From assembly GCA_018806985.1 (NCBI GenBank), contig JADANN010000438.1:1128001-1192000 (forward strand): a DNA stretch of 64,000 nucleotides, given 5' to 3'. This DNA comes from Angiostrongylus vasorum. Taxonomy: Eukaryota > Nematoda > Chromadorea > Rhabditida > Metastrongylidae. The position numbers and the translations under genes were made by a program. The first letter of the stretch is position 1. Each line of letters starts with the position of its first letter. Below are positions 25,501 through 30,208 of the stretch, piece after piece. The notes beneath the pieces were generated by a model. It was not told the origin of the DNA. It ran no database searches and saw only the letters and a program-made list of their open reading frames with translations.

Positions 25501-25746
25501 TTCTTAAATCACTTTAAGAACGATTTCAATTGCACTACCTCATTTGTTCTTCTGTTGAGAATTCCACTCTATAAATTTCTGCAAATAATTGCCGAAAACA
25601 TTTATAAACTGGAATTTTTGTCATCCAGATGTGTCACTTCACTGAGGGGGTATTGCATTTAGGTGGTCGATTTTGTGCAATCAATGCGAAGGCTACAGGA
25701 ACGTCAACAAACAAGTGCTGGTGCTGGCGAAGCACGTGCCCCATAA
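759..25746 (+). CDS. Scm: Sex comb on midleg (SCM)-like Polycomb protein, 17 exons, 841 aa
   Basis: Exons, read by hand from splice sites and reading phase: 759-857, 990-1133, 1921-2056, 2473-2614, 2696-2843, 4050-4169, 5386-5530, 10482-10697, 14544-14662, 16865-17041, 17638-17736, 17777-17932, 19734-19958, 20226-20376, 24226-24402, 24655-24842, 25663-25746. All junctions keep frame; stop TAA at 25744. Domains: MBT repeat 1 (about aa 84-215), MBT repeat 2 (224-310), Ser/Pro-rich linker (312-600), SLED (about 618-735), SAM (about 760-828). This order is that of SCM/SCMH1, a nuclear Polycomb-group protein that polymerises through SAM and bridges PRC1 and PRC2. No FCS zinc finger is visible, so an upstream coding exon may be missing. 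The start chosen is the first ATG after a good acceptor at 740-741; the ATG at 990 is an alternative. A C. elegans counterpart could be the MBT protein SOR-3, which I could not compare. Confidence 0.88.
990..1133 (+). CDS. Scm: SCM-like gene, exon 2
   Basis: 48 codons, phase 0 at both ends. Acceptor CCTTGCAG is directly followed by ATG, so this could also be the first coding exon of a shorter isoform. Asp/Glu-rich, then Thr/Ser-rich, ending at donor GTATGT (1134). Confidence 0.7.
1208..1685 (-). repeat. Two adjacent tRNA-derived SINEs (family 2)
   Basis: On the minus strand each copy carries a tRNA-like segment: A-box-like GGTGCAGTGGATAAC and B-box-like GGTTCGAAGC. The tail is GTATTTCACATAATACC followed by CTGCCACGAAA. 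The first copy is about 1208-1515. The second (1516-1685) is shorter and more diverged. They fill most of intron 2 of the SCM-like gene. Confidence 0.7.
1921..2056 (+). CDS. Scm: SCM-like gene, exon 3: start of MBT repeat 1
   Basis: Encodes VLFDWNSYLREQKAEPAPKE, then a Cys-Phe-Phe segment and the block IGMKLMIADPR. This matches the N-terminal arm and strand 1 of the first SCM MBT repeat. The exon end is set by homology and phase. The intron would start with GC (AGAG|GCATGA) rather than GT; a GT donor at 2087 is the alternative but would insert residues that break the MBT fold. Confidence 0.8.
2473..2614 (+). CDS. Scm: SCM-like gene, exon 4: core of MBT repeat 1
   Basis: Acceptor TTGTTTAG. 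Encodes the strand pattern FCLGTVVNVYKLWLCVRLEG, then HEKWIFCDDESIQPIG, aligning with the family pattern (A/G)TV...(R/L)LDG...W...DSPDIQPVG. The conserved Trp and the acidic DDES are present. Donor GTGATT at 2615 leaves phase 2. Confidence 0.82.
2696..2843 (+). CDS. Scm: SCM-like gene, exon 5: end of MBT repeat 1
   Basis: Acceptor TTTTTCAG at 2695, donor GTGAGTG at 2844. Encodes LNPPIGF..., a Trp-lacking arm (GTFPKFLEQHL), and CPPEWFRP, like the PP-x-G-Y/F and W-P-x-FL segment closing an MBT repeat. Confidence 0.85.
3105..3405 (-). repeat. tRNA-derived SINE (family 2)
   Basis: Same layout as the copies in the previous intron: minus-strand GGTTGGTGCGGTGGATACC, then GCGGGTTCGAACTCC, and the tail with GTATTTCACATAATACC. 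Lies in the intron between the two MBT repeats. Confidence 0.7.
3470..3890 (-). repeat. ~400-bp dispersed repeat (family R4), copy 1
   Basis: Shares CGGTAAACCGTT, the GACACCC(A)GGAACA block, GGGATGAATCCC and CCCTTGTG.ATC.GAG with copies at 14762-15180 and 25110-25490. No RT, transposase or pol III boxes seen, so the class is unknown (possibly a non-autonomous element). Confidence 0.65.
4050..4169 (+). CDS. Scm: SCM-like gene, exon 6: start of MBT repeat 2
   Basis: Acceptor TTGTTTCAG, donor GTAAGT. Encodes NFFSVGQKVEAIDQRSFNGK followed by TCPATI, aligning with the family's F-x-VGMKLEA-D...CPATI block. The Asp of the methyl-lysine pocket is present; the following Asn position is not clearly conserved. 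Confidence 0.85.
4170..5385. other. Intron without recognised content
   Basis: AT-rich intron splitting MBT repeat 2 of the SCM-like gene. Apart from a short degenerate ~40-bp repeat near 4920-5000 (two GAGA..GATTC.AGA units), nothing is seen. Confidence 0.5.
5386..5530 (+). CDS. Scm: SCM-like gene, exon 7: core of MBT repeat 2
   Basis: Acceptor ACATTTCAG, donor GTATGT. Encodes HIQIHFDGWNSGYDIKEPYY, then VMPVGWSQRNGVDISPP. The FDGW and PVGW landmarks are clear, but the usual F-D-Y-W element reads Y-D-I-K, so the pocket Trp is lost. Confidence 0.88.
5599..5666 (+). CDS. Candidate alternative last exon of the SCM-like gene (MBT-only isoform)
   Basis: A strong acceptor (long T run, then CCTACAG, at 5598) lies only 68 bp after exon 7 and accepts its phase. 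The exon encodes ESHVPHINVSKQRKGFRVCFN after a split Thr codon and ends at TAA 5664. AATAAA follows at 5717. The product would be about 333 aa, with both MBT repeats but no SLED or SAM. The alternative is that this is a chance acceptor in the ~5-kb intron. Confidence 0.45.
5717..5722 (+). promoter_or_regulatory. Candidate poly(A) signal AATAAA
   Basis: Canonical AATAAA 51 bp after the TAA of the alternative last exon of the SCM-like gene, at a plausible distance for cleavage in a nematode transcript. Confidence 0.4.
5878..6240 (+). repeat. tRNA-derived SINE (family 3)
   Basis: Starts with the A-box-like GGATAGCACCGTGGTAGTG and B-box-like GGTTCGATTGC. The body includes AGGACTCTAGGGAGAACCGA and ends GACGGGTCATATAAAA. 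The 3' two-thirds recur, diverged, at 52345-52570, which confirms it as dispersed. Confidence 0.62.
6415..6805. repeat. Inverted pair of tRNA-like SINEs (family 2 variant)
   Basis: The left copy (about 6415-6545) is on the minus strand and the right copy (about 6640-6805) on the plus strand. The right copy reads GGTGTGGTGGTGAACGCG, then GTGCTCGATCCCCACC; the left carries the complement. Transcribed as one unit they would form a long hairpin. Confidence 0.65.
7040..7075 (-). ncRNA. Hammerhead-ribozyme-like motif in PLE
   Basis: Minus strand: GGCT, CTGAGGA, A, GGCG-AAAT-CGCC, GAAAC, GTC, AGCC. This fits stem I (GGCU/AGCC), the CUGAnGA core, stem II (4 bp) and GAAA, with an almost absent stem III. 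PLEs are known to carry such minimal hammerheads. An extra A before stem II departs from the canonical core. Activity is not shown. Confidence 0.5.
7480..7963 (-). pseudogene. PLE GIY-YIG endonuclease fragment
   Basis: Encodes FKLPFISNEISYAVKRCLRK, IPPNTLRRQLVRNRLCDRL, then after a frame break the CxxC-type linker and a GIY-YIG-like IIYLISC...KEYVGETGRPLCVRI. This matches the C-terminal endonuclease of PLEs and the better copy at 11693-12256. Confidence 0.78.
8041..8760 (-). pseudogene. PLE reverse transcriptase fragment
   Basis: A 239-codon open stretch with RT landmarks: FKVRPIISCIGGPTDRI, SFDVTSLYTNV (motif A), IRGLAMGQRLAPSFA (motif B) and YCRYTDDGFIV (motif C, catalytic DD kept). The layout LYTNV...GLAMG is typical of Penelope-like RTs. 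A stop ends the frame at 8041, and the coding continues in another frame (IIVHYLSSHPS). Upstream, NQEWVSTAKAAGLKPSDIFL sits in a third frame. The element is therefore broken. Confidence 0.88.
8937..9202 (-). repeat. tRNA-derived SINE (family 1)
   Basis: Minus-strand copy, ending with the tRNA-like head (A-box near 9185, B-box-like GGTTCGATCCC). Contains the family blocks GATGCGCCATGCATTCGAC and CAAGTCTGGTA. Inserted at the 5' end of the PLE remnant. Confidence 0.75.
9908..10187 (+). repeat. tRNA-derived SINE (family 1), well preserved
   Basis: Head GCGTATAGCACAGTGGTCGG (A-box) and GGGATCGATCCCC (B-box). The body contains GGTACCAGACTTGTCTG, GATACATCGGCAGGCCACC and GCATTCAGTCACCTC. The tail is CTCAGGGATTGATCCACGC, then TTTATTT. 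About 280 bp. Confidence 0.82.
10262..10312 (+). pseudogene. Duplicated acceptor and start of SCM-like exon 8
   Basis: The stretch GATCACTTTCAG|GTAGATC...GTATCGAAACAG repeats, 208 bp upstream, the acceptor and first ~40 bp of the real exon 8 (GATCACTTTCAG|GTAGACC...GTATCGAAGCAG). In the same phase it would read RSKPVAVSKQLATIV and stop. A third, weaker copy may lie near 10393. Confidence 0.6.
10482..10697 (+). CDS. Scm: SCM-like gene, exon 8: Ser-rich basic linker
   Basis: 72 codons. Acceptor ATCACTTTCAG, donor GTAAGT, phase 1 at both ends, so it could be skipped without a frame change. It encodes a basic, Ser-rich segment (SKQSATQRQKHRSTVTKSAP, a run of about 14 Ser, then VVRRLSDMGVNPVEGLKGRG). 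It is probably disordered and nuclear-localising. A partial copy of its acceptor and start lies at 10262-10312. Confidence 0.8.
10916..10951 (-). ncRNA. Hammerhead-ribozyme-like motif, left arm
   Basis: Minus strand: GGCT, CTGAGGA, A, GGCG-AAATC-CGCC, GAAAC, GTC, AGC. Same layout as the motif at 7040-7075, with one extra C in the stem II loop. Confidence 0.5.
11512..11712 (-). pseudogene. PLE endonuclease fragment, left arm
   Basis: Minus strand encodes IKRYLRRAGLENSVTITEMP and LRRQLVRNRLYDRL, then stops. Broken counterpart of the right-arm copy. The complement of the GIY-YIG region continues, frameshifted, to about 11340. Confidence 0.72.
11693..12256 (+). pseudogene. PLE GIY-YIG endonuclease fragment, right arm
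   Basis: 187 codons open, without the RT part. Encodes PFILPFISNEVSAAIKRCLR, then IPPSTLRRQLVRNPLHDRL, CIICPNGRDGDC (Cys-rich linker) and GTVYLIFC..C..EYVGETGR with RIKEHL. This is the GIY-YIG nuclease of Penelope-like elements. No RT is attached, so it is a truncated retroelement copy, not a host gene. Confidence 0.85.
12519..12554 (+). ncRNA. Hammerhead-ribozyme-like motif, right arm
   Basis: Plus-strand twin of the left-arm motif: CTGAGGA, GGCG/CGCC stem, GAAAC, GTC, AGC. It faces outward relative to the endonuclease remnant. Confidence 0.5.
13224..13496 (-). repeat. tRNA-derived SINE (family 1)
   Basis: Full-length minus copy. The tail complement AAAGCTCTCGGCGTTGATCA comes first and the head complement GCGCCTCCGACCACTGCGCC last. 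Confidence 0.8.
14544..14662 (+). CDS. Scm: SCM-like gene, exon 9: Pro/Lys linker
   Basis: Acceptor GCACTTTTCAG, donor GTAGTC. Encodes RPAKNGTATPPPKKSVEDVS and then TSSADTSLFVKVNPQ. Phase 1 in, phase 0 out, matching exons 8 and 10. No domain recognised. Confidence 0.78.
14762..15180 (+). repeat. ~400-bp dispersed repeat (family R4), copy 2
   Basis: Opposite orientation to the copies at 3470 and 25110. Begins CCTCCCAACGGTTTACCGC and contains TCCTGGGTGTTGGGCTGCGA. Ends near a CCTCGAGGAAACCACAGTAG block. Confidence 0.65.
15465..15737 (+). repeat. tRNA-derived SINE (family 1)
   Basis: Head GCGCGTGTAGCGCGGTGGTT. B-box decayed. Body with ACTAGACTTGTCTG and GCATTCAGTCACC. Tail AAGGATTGATCGACGCC then TTATTATAG. 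Confidence 0.78.
15992..16085 (+). repeat. tRNA-like SINE fragment (family 2)
   Basis: Head-only piece: TTGGTATAATGGATAACACG, then a CGGGTTAAAGCG B-box remnant. It resembles an Ile/Arg-type tRNA A-box, but no cloverleaf can be completed, so it is not called a tRNA gene. Confidence 0.5.
16470..16747. mobile_element. Palindromic mini-element derived from PLE ends
   Basis: The arms are inverted copies of the PLE terminal sequence (left TTGAGCTGATGCGAG, right CTCGCATCAGCTCAA), each followed inward by a (GTT)n/(AAC)n run and a GACGTTTC block. No coding. A hammerhead-like motif lies in the left arm at 16593-16627 with mutated stem I. It behaves like an internally deleted, foldback element. Confidence 0.65.
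16523..16587. repeat. (GTT)n microsatellite inside PLE end
   Basis: About 20 GTT units with a single interruption. Shorter versions at the same position occur in the PLE ends at 7010-7035 and 18098-18130, so the repeat is a built-in part of the element. Confidence 0.85.
16865..17041 (+). CDS. Scm: SCM-like gene, exon 10: linker with helical segment
   Basis: 59 codons, phase 0 both ends, donor GTAAGT at 17042. Encodes a Cys-containing Ser-rich part (SSKCGLQSPYLTCRSSKN) and a likely helix (DLLMHAKVEQQRLAKQLSQP). An alternative in-frame acceptor at 16848-16849 would add five residues. The domain is not recognised. Confidence 0.72.
17199..17485 (+). repeat. tRNA-derived SINE (family 1)
   Basis: Head GCGTGTGGCGCAGCGTGCGC, body GGTACTAGACTTGTCTGGG, tail CTCAGGGATTGATCAACGC then CTTTATTCTTTACCC. 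One of the best-preserved copies, in the intron between exons 10 and 11. Confidence 0.82.
17638..17736 (+). CDS. Scm: SCM-like gene, exon 11
   Basis: 33 codons between acceptor TTTTTTCTTTAG and donor GTGGAA, phase 0. Encodes YISSPKSVRSPPPLPISRLE and SSANVSFYAPIK, a Pro/Ser linker. It is separated from exon 12 by an intron of only 40 bp. Confidence 0.75.
17777..17932 (+). CDS. Scm: SCM-like gene, exon 12
   Basis: 52 codons, phase 0. Acceptor TTTTACCTTAG, donor GTACGC. Encodes a Ser/Thr-rich acidic stretch, then RNIGPRPLAPRPSCSQTNHD. Disordered linker ahead of the SLED domain. Confidence 0.78.
17983..19540 (-). mobile_element. Penelope-like retroelement copy with terminal inverted repeats, decayed
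   Basis: Both ends carry the PLE terminal sequence in opposite orientation. Left: TATGTTCTTATGAACTG, then CCGATGCGAGG and (GTT)n. Right: the complement, ending GTAAGAACATATAAATA. 9-bp direct repeats TGTTTATAA lie at 17974-17982 and 19541-19549. Inside are decayed GIY-YIG and RT motif B/C remnants (about 19161-19420), interrupted by stops. A hammerhead-like motif is at 18139-18175. Confidence 0.75.
18139..18175 (-). ncRNA. Hammerhead-ribozyme-like motif in PLE
   Basis: Minus strand: GGCT, TTGAAGA, A, GGC-AGAAACA-GCC, GAAAC, GTC, AGCC. Stem I and stem II are kept although the loop differs from the 7040 copy. The first core base is U instead of C. Confidence 0.45.
19734..19958 (+). CDS. Scm: SCM-like gene, exon 13: linker and start of SLED domain
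   Basis: 75 codons, phase 0. Acceptor GCTCTTACAG, donor GTGAGC. The last part, TIFVNYTCDFGPNLDPIM, aligns with the opening strand of the SCM-like embedded domain (SLED), whose family pattern is hydrophobic-YVN...FGP-x-LDP. This is the strongest local evidence that the gene is SCM-like and not an L3MBTL or SFMBT protein. Confidence 0.87.
20226..20376 (+). CDS. Scm: SCM-like gene, exon 14: SLED domain core
   Basis: Acceptor CACTTTTTAAAG, phase 0 in; donor GTTAGT, phase 1 out. Encodes RRKFGPFAIHHALREAVQQL, LNCSTDDSAMLNL and QPAAVTQILSVT. It aligns with the SLED pattern FGP-x-xVN-x-VLR-x-x-VQ...C...VF-x-x-L. Confidence 0.88.
20377..23200. other. Intron without recognised gene content
   Basis: First 2.8 kb of the ~3.8-kb intron splitting the SLED domain. 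No conserved domain in any frame. Contains one copy of a low-copy repeat (about 22500-22625) that recurs near 59995-60120. Confidence 0.5.
23262..23495 (+). repeat. tRNA-derived SINE (family 1), diverged
   Basis: Family blocks recognisable but degraded: TTGATTCGATTCC (B-box), GTACATCGATAGGC, ATGCATTCAGTCACTTC. Confidence 0.6.
23805..24215. repeat. SINE (family 2) cluster with near-perfect tail palindrome
   Basis: 23807-23921 is a hairpin of two SINE tails: TTACTGCCTATCCTTTTTTC at the left pairs with GAAAGAATAGGCAGTGAAT at the right, around TGATGTGAAATACAA and TTGTATTTCACATCA. A plus-strand family 2 copy follows to about 24215, with GGTGGTGAACGCGTTAACCC and GAGGTTCGATCC. Confidence 0.68.
24226..24402 (+). 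CDS. Scm: SCM-like gene, exon 15: end of SLED domain
   Basis: Acceptor AATATTACAG, donor GTGGGT. The split Ala codon fits exon 14. Encodes RSRFIPCVKSSADAWNYLRQ, LLRKMKICENFYSS and a Cys-rich tail (PCKNC). The hydrophobic-A-x-x-FL-x-x-LC helix of SLED is recognisable. Confidence 0.8.
24655..24842 (+). CDS. Scm: SCM-like gene, exon 16: SAM domain
   Basis: Acceptor TTTTTTCAG at 24654; a second in-frame acceptor (TAG) ends at 24657. Encodes QWTIEKVASELKKIL, then FVEQQIDGRSLGLLTTDLLM and MGLALGPALK. The pattern E-IDG-x-x-L-LL-x-xD-MM-x-x-MGL-x-LGPALK is characteristic of the polymerising SAM domain of SCM and Polyhomeotic. Donor GTGAGA at 24843. Confidence 0.92.
25110..25490 (-). repeat. ~400-bp dispersed repeat (family R4), copy 3
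   Basis: Shares GGCCCGTCATCACTGGTTAT, GGGATGAATCCC, GACACCCAAGAACACCTCC and CGGTAAACCGTTAGG with the other copies. Lies in the last intron of the SCM-like gene. Confidence 0.65.
25663..25746 (+). CDS. Scm: SCM-like gene, exon 17: end of SAM domain, stop
   Basis: Acceptor TTGCATTTAG. 27 codons completing the last SAM helix (VVDFVQSMRRLQERQ), then a short Gly/Ala tail and TAA at 25744. No clear AATAAA within 200 bp downstream; the closest one seen is about 26680. Confidence 0.88.
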   Translation: MVDFVQSMRRLQERQQTSAGAGEARAP

Positions 25747-26867
25747 GGTTAACGTGAAAACAGTCTCGTTCTCGTTATCTTACTTCTAAGCGCATTTTCT
25801 AAATGATCTTTGCTGTTGAACATGGTTGACAATCACCGATAACGAGAAGTGTCCTATTTTCCTCTTTGGTGTTGTATTTACTTCCTCCTAAATGTGCCTT
25901 ATTGCTGAAGATCGGTGTTGAATTCTGGTATTTTGCACATGGTATTCTCCCATTGCTACCTTTTATCTTTTCGCCATCATTCCTTTTTTCCATTAATTAT
26001 TATTCATGCCGTGGAAATGAAGTTGCTTTATGGTCTTCAGACACTGGATCCGTCGACTCATTTGAAGCTGGCCACCTTCTCGTCAAAAGCACTGAGAACA
26101 GGAATCATATCAAACACATGTACTAAATGCATCCCTCCGTGTATTGAGTGCGAGCGATATATTGAGTGGCTCTGGTGCTCGATAGGACGGATAGGACGAA
26201 ATATGGTGGTGCTGTACAGAATGGTCAATGTTTTGTGGAAACCTGAAAAGCCGTCGAGTTCATCAAGTACCGTAGACGTTATTGAAGACATATTTGACCA
26301 ATGCAATTAGTTGCCTGGGGTCTACAGTTGTGTAAAGTCAGTGTTCCTGTCTTCCCGTGAAAGTCTGGTATGGAAGGATTGATAAGGCAGGCGTCCGGAA
26401 TCCAACCGATGACTACATGTGCATCGCAGTGCACTTCTAGCCACCACGCTACACATAACAAATGCTAGTTATAAGACTGTAGTGATAATAGAGAGAAGTA
26501 TGGATTGGAATTTACTGGTATAAAACTCTCATGTGTGCATTCGTGCATTCAACAATCTTGAATGACGAGACTCATCCCAGTTGGAGTGCAGAACGGTCCC
26601 TCCTGCATCCTTCATTGATCAACTGCTATGAAAACCATTGAAAATATTCAGTAAGTACAGTTCAGAATTTAACAACAGAATAAATTATAGGATTTAACTT
26701 GCCATTTAATTCAAAAAGTAATCCACGGTTATGCTACTACTCAACAGGATCTCGTATTTGGCGGGATACAAACATGTTTACTATGCGTCTTTATCATCGT
26801 CACTCTCCATTCAGCTCCAGTTTACAGCACACCAGAGCAAAATTTTTGTTGAAGCAACCATTATAAA

Positions 26868-26992
26868 GAAAAACCATACTGTGTGGGAGTGAAGAACTGT
26901 CAGCGAAAACCAAACGTGAACAATCTCATCTACGGAACTACGTAGTCGTAAATATTTTTTTAAATCGCATTATACAATGACCAATGAATACA
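26868..26992. repeat. 125-bp direct repeat, copy 1
   Basis: About 85-90% identical by eye to 27434-27560, including GGAACTACGTAGTCGTAAAT and ATACAATGACCAAT. Confidence 0.7.
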
Positions 26993-26999
26993 GCCAGAT

Positions 27000-27410
27000 C
27001 ACAATAAATCCAACGGAATTGATCTAGTGAGCCCACATCGGCACTGAACCCAGTTAGGCTAGGGTTGTAGTTGAAATCACAATGTTTTTTTATCTGCTGC
27101 CTACTAGAATTTTTTCACGTAATAGTATTATGCGAAATACAACCACAACGATACTGAGATATTTGCAAAACTCCGGACCGCACTTGTCTGCGGGGTAGAA
27201 CGAACGCGCTGTCCACTCTCTCCAGAGGACCACACGTTCACCACCACACCGTGCGGGTCCTTCGTTTCGCCTGTCTCTCAGCTAGTTTTTCTCTCAACCA
27301 GTGCCATCGCAATCACCCATCAACGGAATTGATCTGGGGAGCACAAATAGGCATTGAACCGAGCTGACCTGCCGCTTTAGTCGAAATCACAATTTTAACT
27401 TTTTATTTAC
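27000..27410 (-). repeat. SINE (family 2) pieces between the direct repeats
   Basis: Two family 2 tail segments flank a minus-strand head near 27215-27265 (complement of a GGTGGTGAACG A-box region). They fill the interval between the 125-bp direct repeats. Confidence 0.6.
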
Positions 27411-27433
27411 TGCCTTCTACAGTTTTTCACGGT

Positions 27434-27560
27434 AGAAAACCATAACGTGTGGGAGAGAAGAACTTCCAGCAAAAAAACAAACGTGAACAGTCCCATCTGT
27501 GGAACTACGTAGTCGTAAATATTTTTTCTAAATCGCATTGTACAATGACCAATAAATACT
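27434..27560. repeat. 125-bp direct repeat, copy 2
   Basis: Second copy, same orientation as 26868-26992, with small indels (an extra C in the T run). Confidence 0.7.
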
Positions 27561-27654
27561 GGTGGATCACAAGAAATTGGGCGCAACGGCAAAACCAGAC
27601 AGTATCATAACAATTAGAAAACTACTGTAGTTACTTTACTGTTAACTCAATACA

Positions 27655-27940
27655 GCATGCGAGTGGCGCAGTGGTCGAAGGCGCAGTGGTCGAAGGCGCA
27701 CGTGGAAGCGATCCGCGCGCCCATGGTCCACCACTTTCCATCCCTCCGGGGTCGGCAAATTGGTACCAGACTTATCTGGGAGGTTAGCAGCACTGGCTGA
27801 CACATCGGTAGGCCAGCGCAGGTCATTGTAAAGACCAGATATGCACTCAGTCACCTCCAAATGATGTTGAATGAAGTCGAATGCATAGCGTACCCCTTAG
27901 GGATTCATCAACGCCCAGAGCTTTATCCTTTATCCTTTTA
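27655..27940 (+). repeat. tRNA-derived SINE (family 1) with duplicated A-box
   Basis: The head contains a perfect 15-bp tandem duplication GCGCAGTGGTCGAAG (27666-27680 and 27681-27695), so two A-boxes precede the decayed B-box. The body and tail (TTAGGGATTCATCAACGCC, TTTATCCTTTATCC) are normal. Confidence 0.82.
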
Positions 27941-29419
27941 ACTCAATACTTCGCTTAGAATCATCCAATGCAGTAGTTTTTTTACCACTGATTAGCCTTC
28001 ACAGGTTAACTGAGAGTAGTTTGCCTGTAACTGCTCAACATTGTTACTCAAATGTACACCATTTATTTATTTGGTCCCTACTTCATTATCATTTAACATA
28101 TCCTAATTCGCAATACTTTATCTAAACTTCACATTCATCTCTTTATAATTTACTATTTATTTGATACCGACATAAAGAGAACACGAAGAACAAAAACAAC
28201 TGTGTGGTGAAACGCGATTATAGACGGGGTGTGTGTGTGTGACTCTGATTCGAAATGAGAGCAAGTTGATTGGGAATGATACAAAAAAAGTGTCTAAAGT
28301 ACAATTTAAAACAGTAGAATGTACTTCACACAATGATAGCATTAATGCGACAGTATGAGCTTCATAGGTAGTGAGGAAGGACAGCGACGCGCCGAATAAG
28401 GAGTAATCAAATGGTCCCACTGAAGAGGAAGAACAGGGTGCGATAGGACGATAACAATGGAAGTACACACTAGAAACTTCTCTAATACCAGTTACGAGAT
28501 TAGTTGTGACGAGATACAACAACAGCGTGTCTATAAGAGTTTACTGGTCACTGAAGATGGTGTGTTGCGCCTGTGTGTATATCCATATGTGTGAACCATT
28601 AGGCAAACAAACACGGATTAAACTGAGAACGGTGAACCGGGACCATGTGAAAATAGAATGACTCTGAGAGAACTCAGCATGGGTGGGTATGATGGATGTG
28701 ATGGATAGTGTGTGACGAATGTGTGATGAAAGAACAATGCAATTTGACTATTATACAAATCATGAACGAGAAAAAAAACGCTGAACAAAACAATGGCGCG
28801 GAAGAGAACAAAAATGCGCATGACACAGATGCGGATAATAATCACACACGACCACGTGAGATGACGCGTCAAACGCTCAAACATCAACTACTGAACCCAT
28901 TCAGACGGCTGAACAGAACAAAGAACGCAAATGTGAGTGGATAAGGAGAAAAGTAGGACAGAAAGTAAAATGATGATGGAAGGAAGCGAGGAAGATTGCA
29001 AACAACCCGTAACAACCCGCAGGGCATAGAGGGATGGTGGGTGGGGATGATGACTGAACGATGTAAGTAAAAACGGAATCCGGAACGCGCGCATAACAGT
29101 GTGTGTGCAAAGACAAATGACACAGAATCTTTGCAAGATCACTTCACCACACTACAATTTAGGTACCTAGCTTCGATTGTGCATAGGCCACTACTACATT
29201 ACTGCCATTCACAACATGGGAGACACAAACCGGTGGAAAACGAGGTCATTTCTGATCTCGAAGCTCAAAAAACAGTCGTTTTTTTAAATAACATTCTTTG
29301 ACAAACACATATAACCCGCTATTTTCTCTGAAGATATAGTGGAAGCCATTTATCTATAGATTTGCTCGACCCTGTAGTGTACAGCGCGCTTCAGCGCTAT
29401 TAGCCTAGCCATCATCCAA

Positions 29420-29918
29420 CTACCGACCATTTGGAATCACATCACCCCCGTCACGCTTCATTTGGTTAAGCTGCTGCAGGTTAGCGGCGAACGGCTTCGC
29501 GTACTGAGCGCCAAGACCTGGCAATCCTAGTAGTGCTGGATTGAATAACGATGACTGCGACGTTGGTGCTCCTCCTATAGAGGCGTGCTGCGCAGCAGTG
29601 AGACCTGCAAGTCCAGGCGGCAGTCCACCGGCTCCACAGTATCCAGTCGACATACGTTGCTGCTGCTGCTGTTGTTGTGCAGCTGCTGCCGCTTGCTGGG
29701 CACTTAACAATGCCTCGATACCGCTACGACCAGAAGCAACAGCCGACGACTGATTATACAATCTTAGAAGCGCCTCACGCGGATCGACAGCTCCAGATTG
29801 TTGCTGCTGTGCTGCTTGAGCCTGCACAGCTTGCTGTTGCTGCTGCTGTGCCTGAGCTTGAGCATGCGCTTGAGCAAACAACAGGTTTTGCTGTTGGTGC
29901 TGCTGCTGTTGGTGCTGT

Positions 29919-29976
<58 letters not shown>

Positions 29977-30208
29977 CCATATGAGCACGATATATTCCGA
30001 GATCTAATTGAGAAGGTTGGCCTGGAGTTCCCTGAGCCGTGTGCGGCTGAATAGCCGCTGCGGCAGCCAAAGTGGCAGCCCTGGCAGGATCTAATTGTTG
30101 GAGCATTTGCAACTGTAACAACTGCGCTTGGTTTAAAAGCATGTGTCCAGCAGCGCCAGCTAATCCAGGTGGCAGGTTCGATATTTGATTTCGAGCAAGT
30201 TGTGCAAC
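29420..30208 (-). CDS. AUTS2-like gene, last exon J: poly-Gln and C-terminus
   Basis: 262 codons plus TAG. Acceptor GATTGCTTTAG. Encodes [20 protein letters not shown], a tract of about 20 Gln followed by His-interrupted Gln runs, then [20 protein letters not shown], a second poly-Gln, [18 protein letters not shown] and a C-terminus ending [10 protein letters not shown]. The poly-Gln is coded by mixed CAG/CAA, which favours selection on the protein rather than simple repeat slippage. Confidence 0.83.

Larger units (their letters stand above)
25747..29419. other. Convergent intergenic region and presumed 3' UTRs
   Basis: Separates the 3' ends of the two genes. It holds a tRNA-like minus fragment near 26340-26455, a 125-bp direct repeat pair, SINE pieces and a family 1 SINE. 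The stretch 28150-29419 is pyrimidine-rich on the minus strand and free of repeats, so it is the likely 3' UTR of gene 2; TTTATT (minus AATAAA) lies near 28153. No protein domain seen. Confidence 0.5.

Noticed and set aside
28708..28944. Plus-strand 78-codon frame, and minus-strand frames at 28157-29142
   Set aside because: These lie in the presumed 3' UTR of the AUTS2-like gene; no domain and no splice sites.
29677..30054. Open frames on both strands over the poly-Gln exon (poly-Leu, poly-Ala, poly-Cys)
   Set aside because: Shadows of the CAG/CAA repeat in other frames. Only the minus Gln frame connects in phase with the neighbouring exons.
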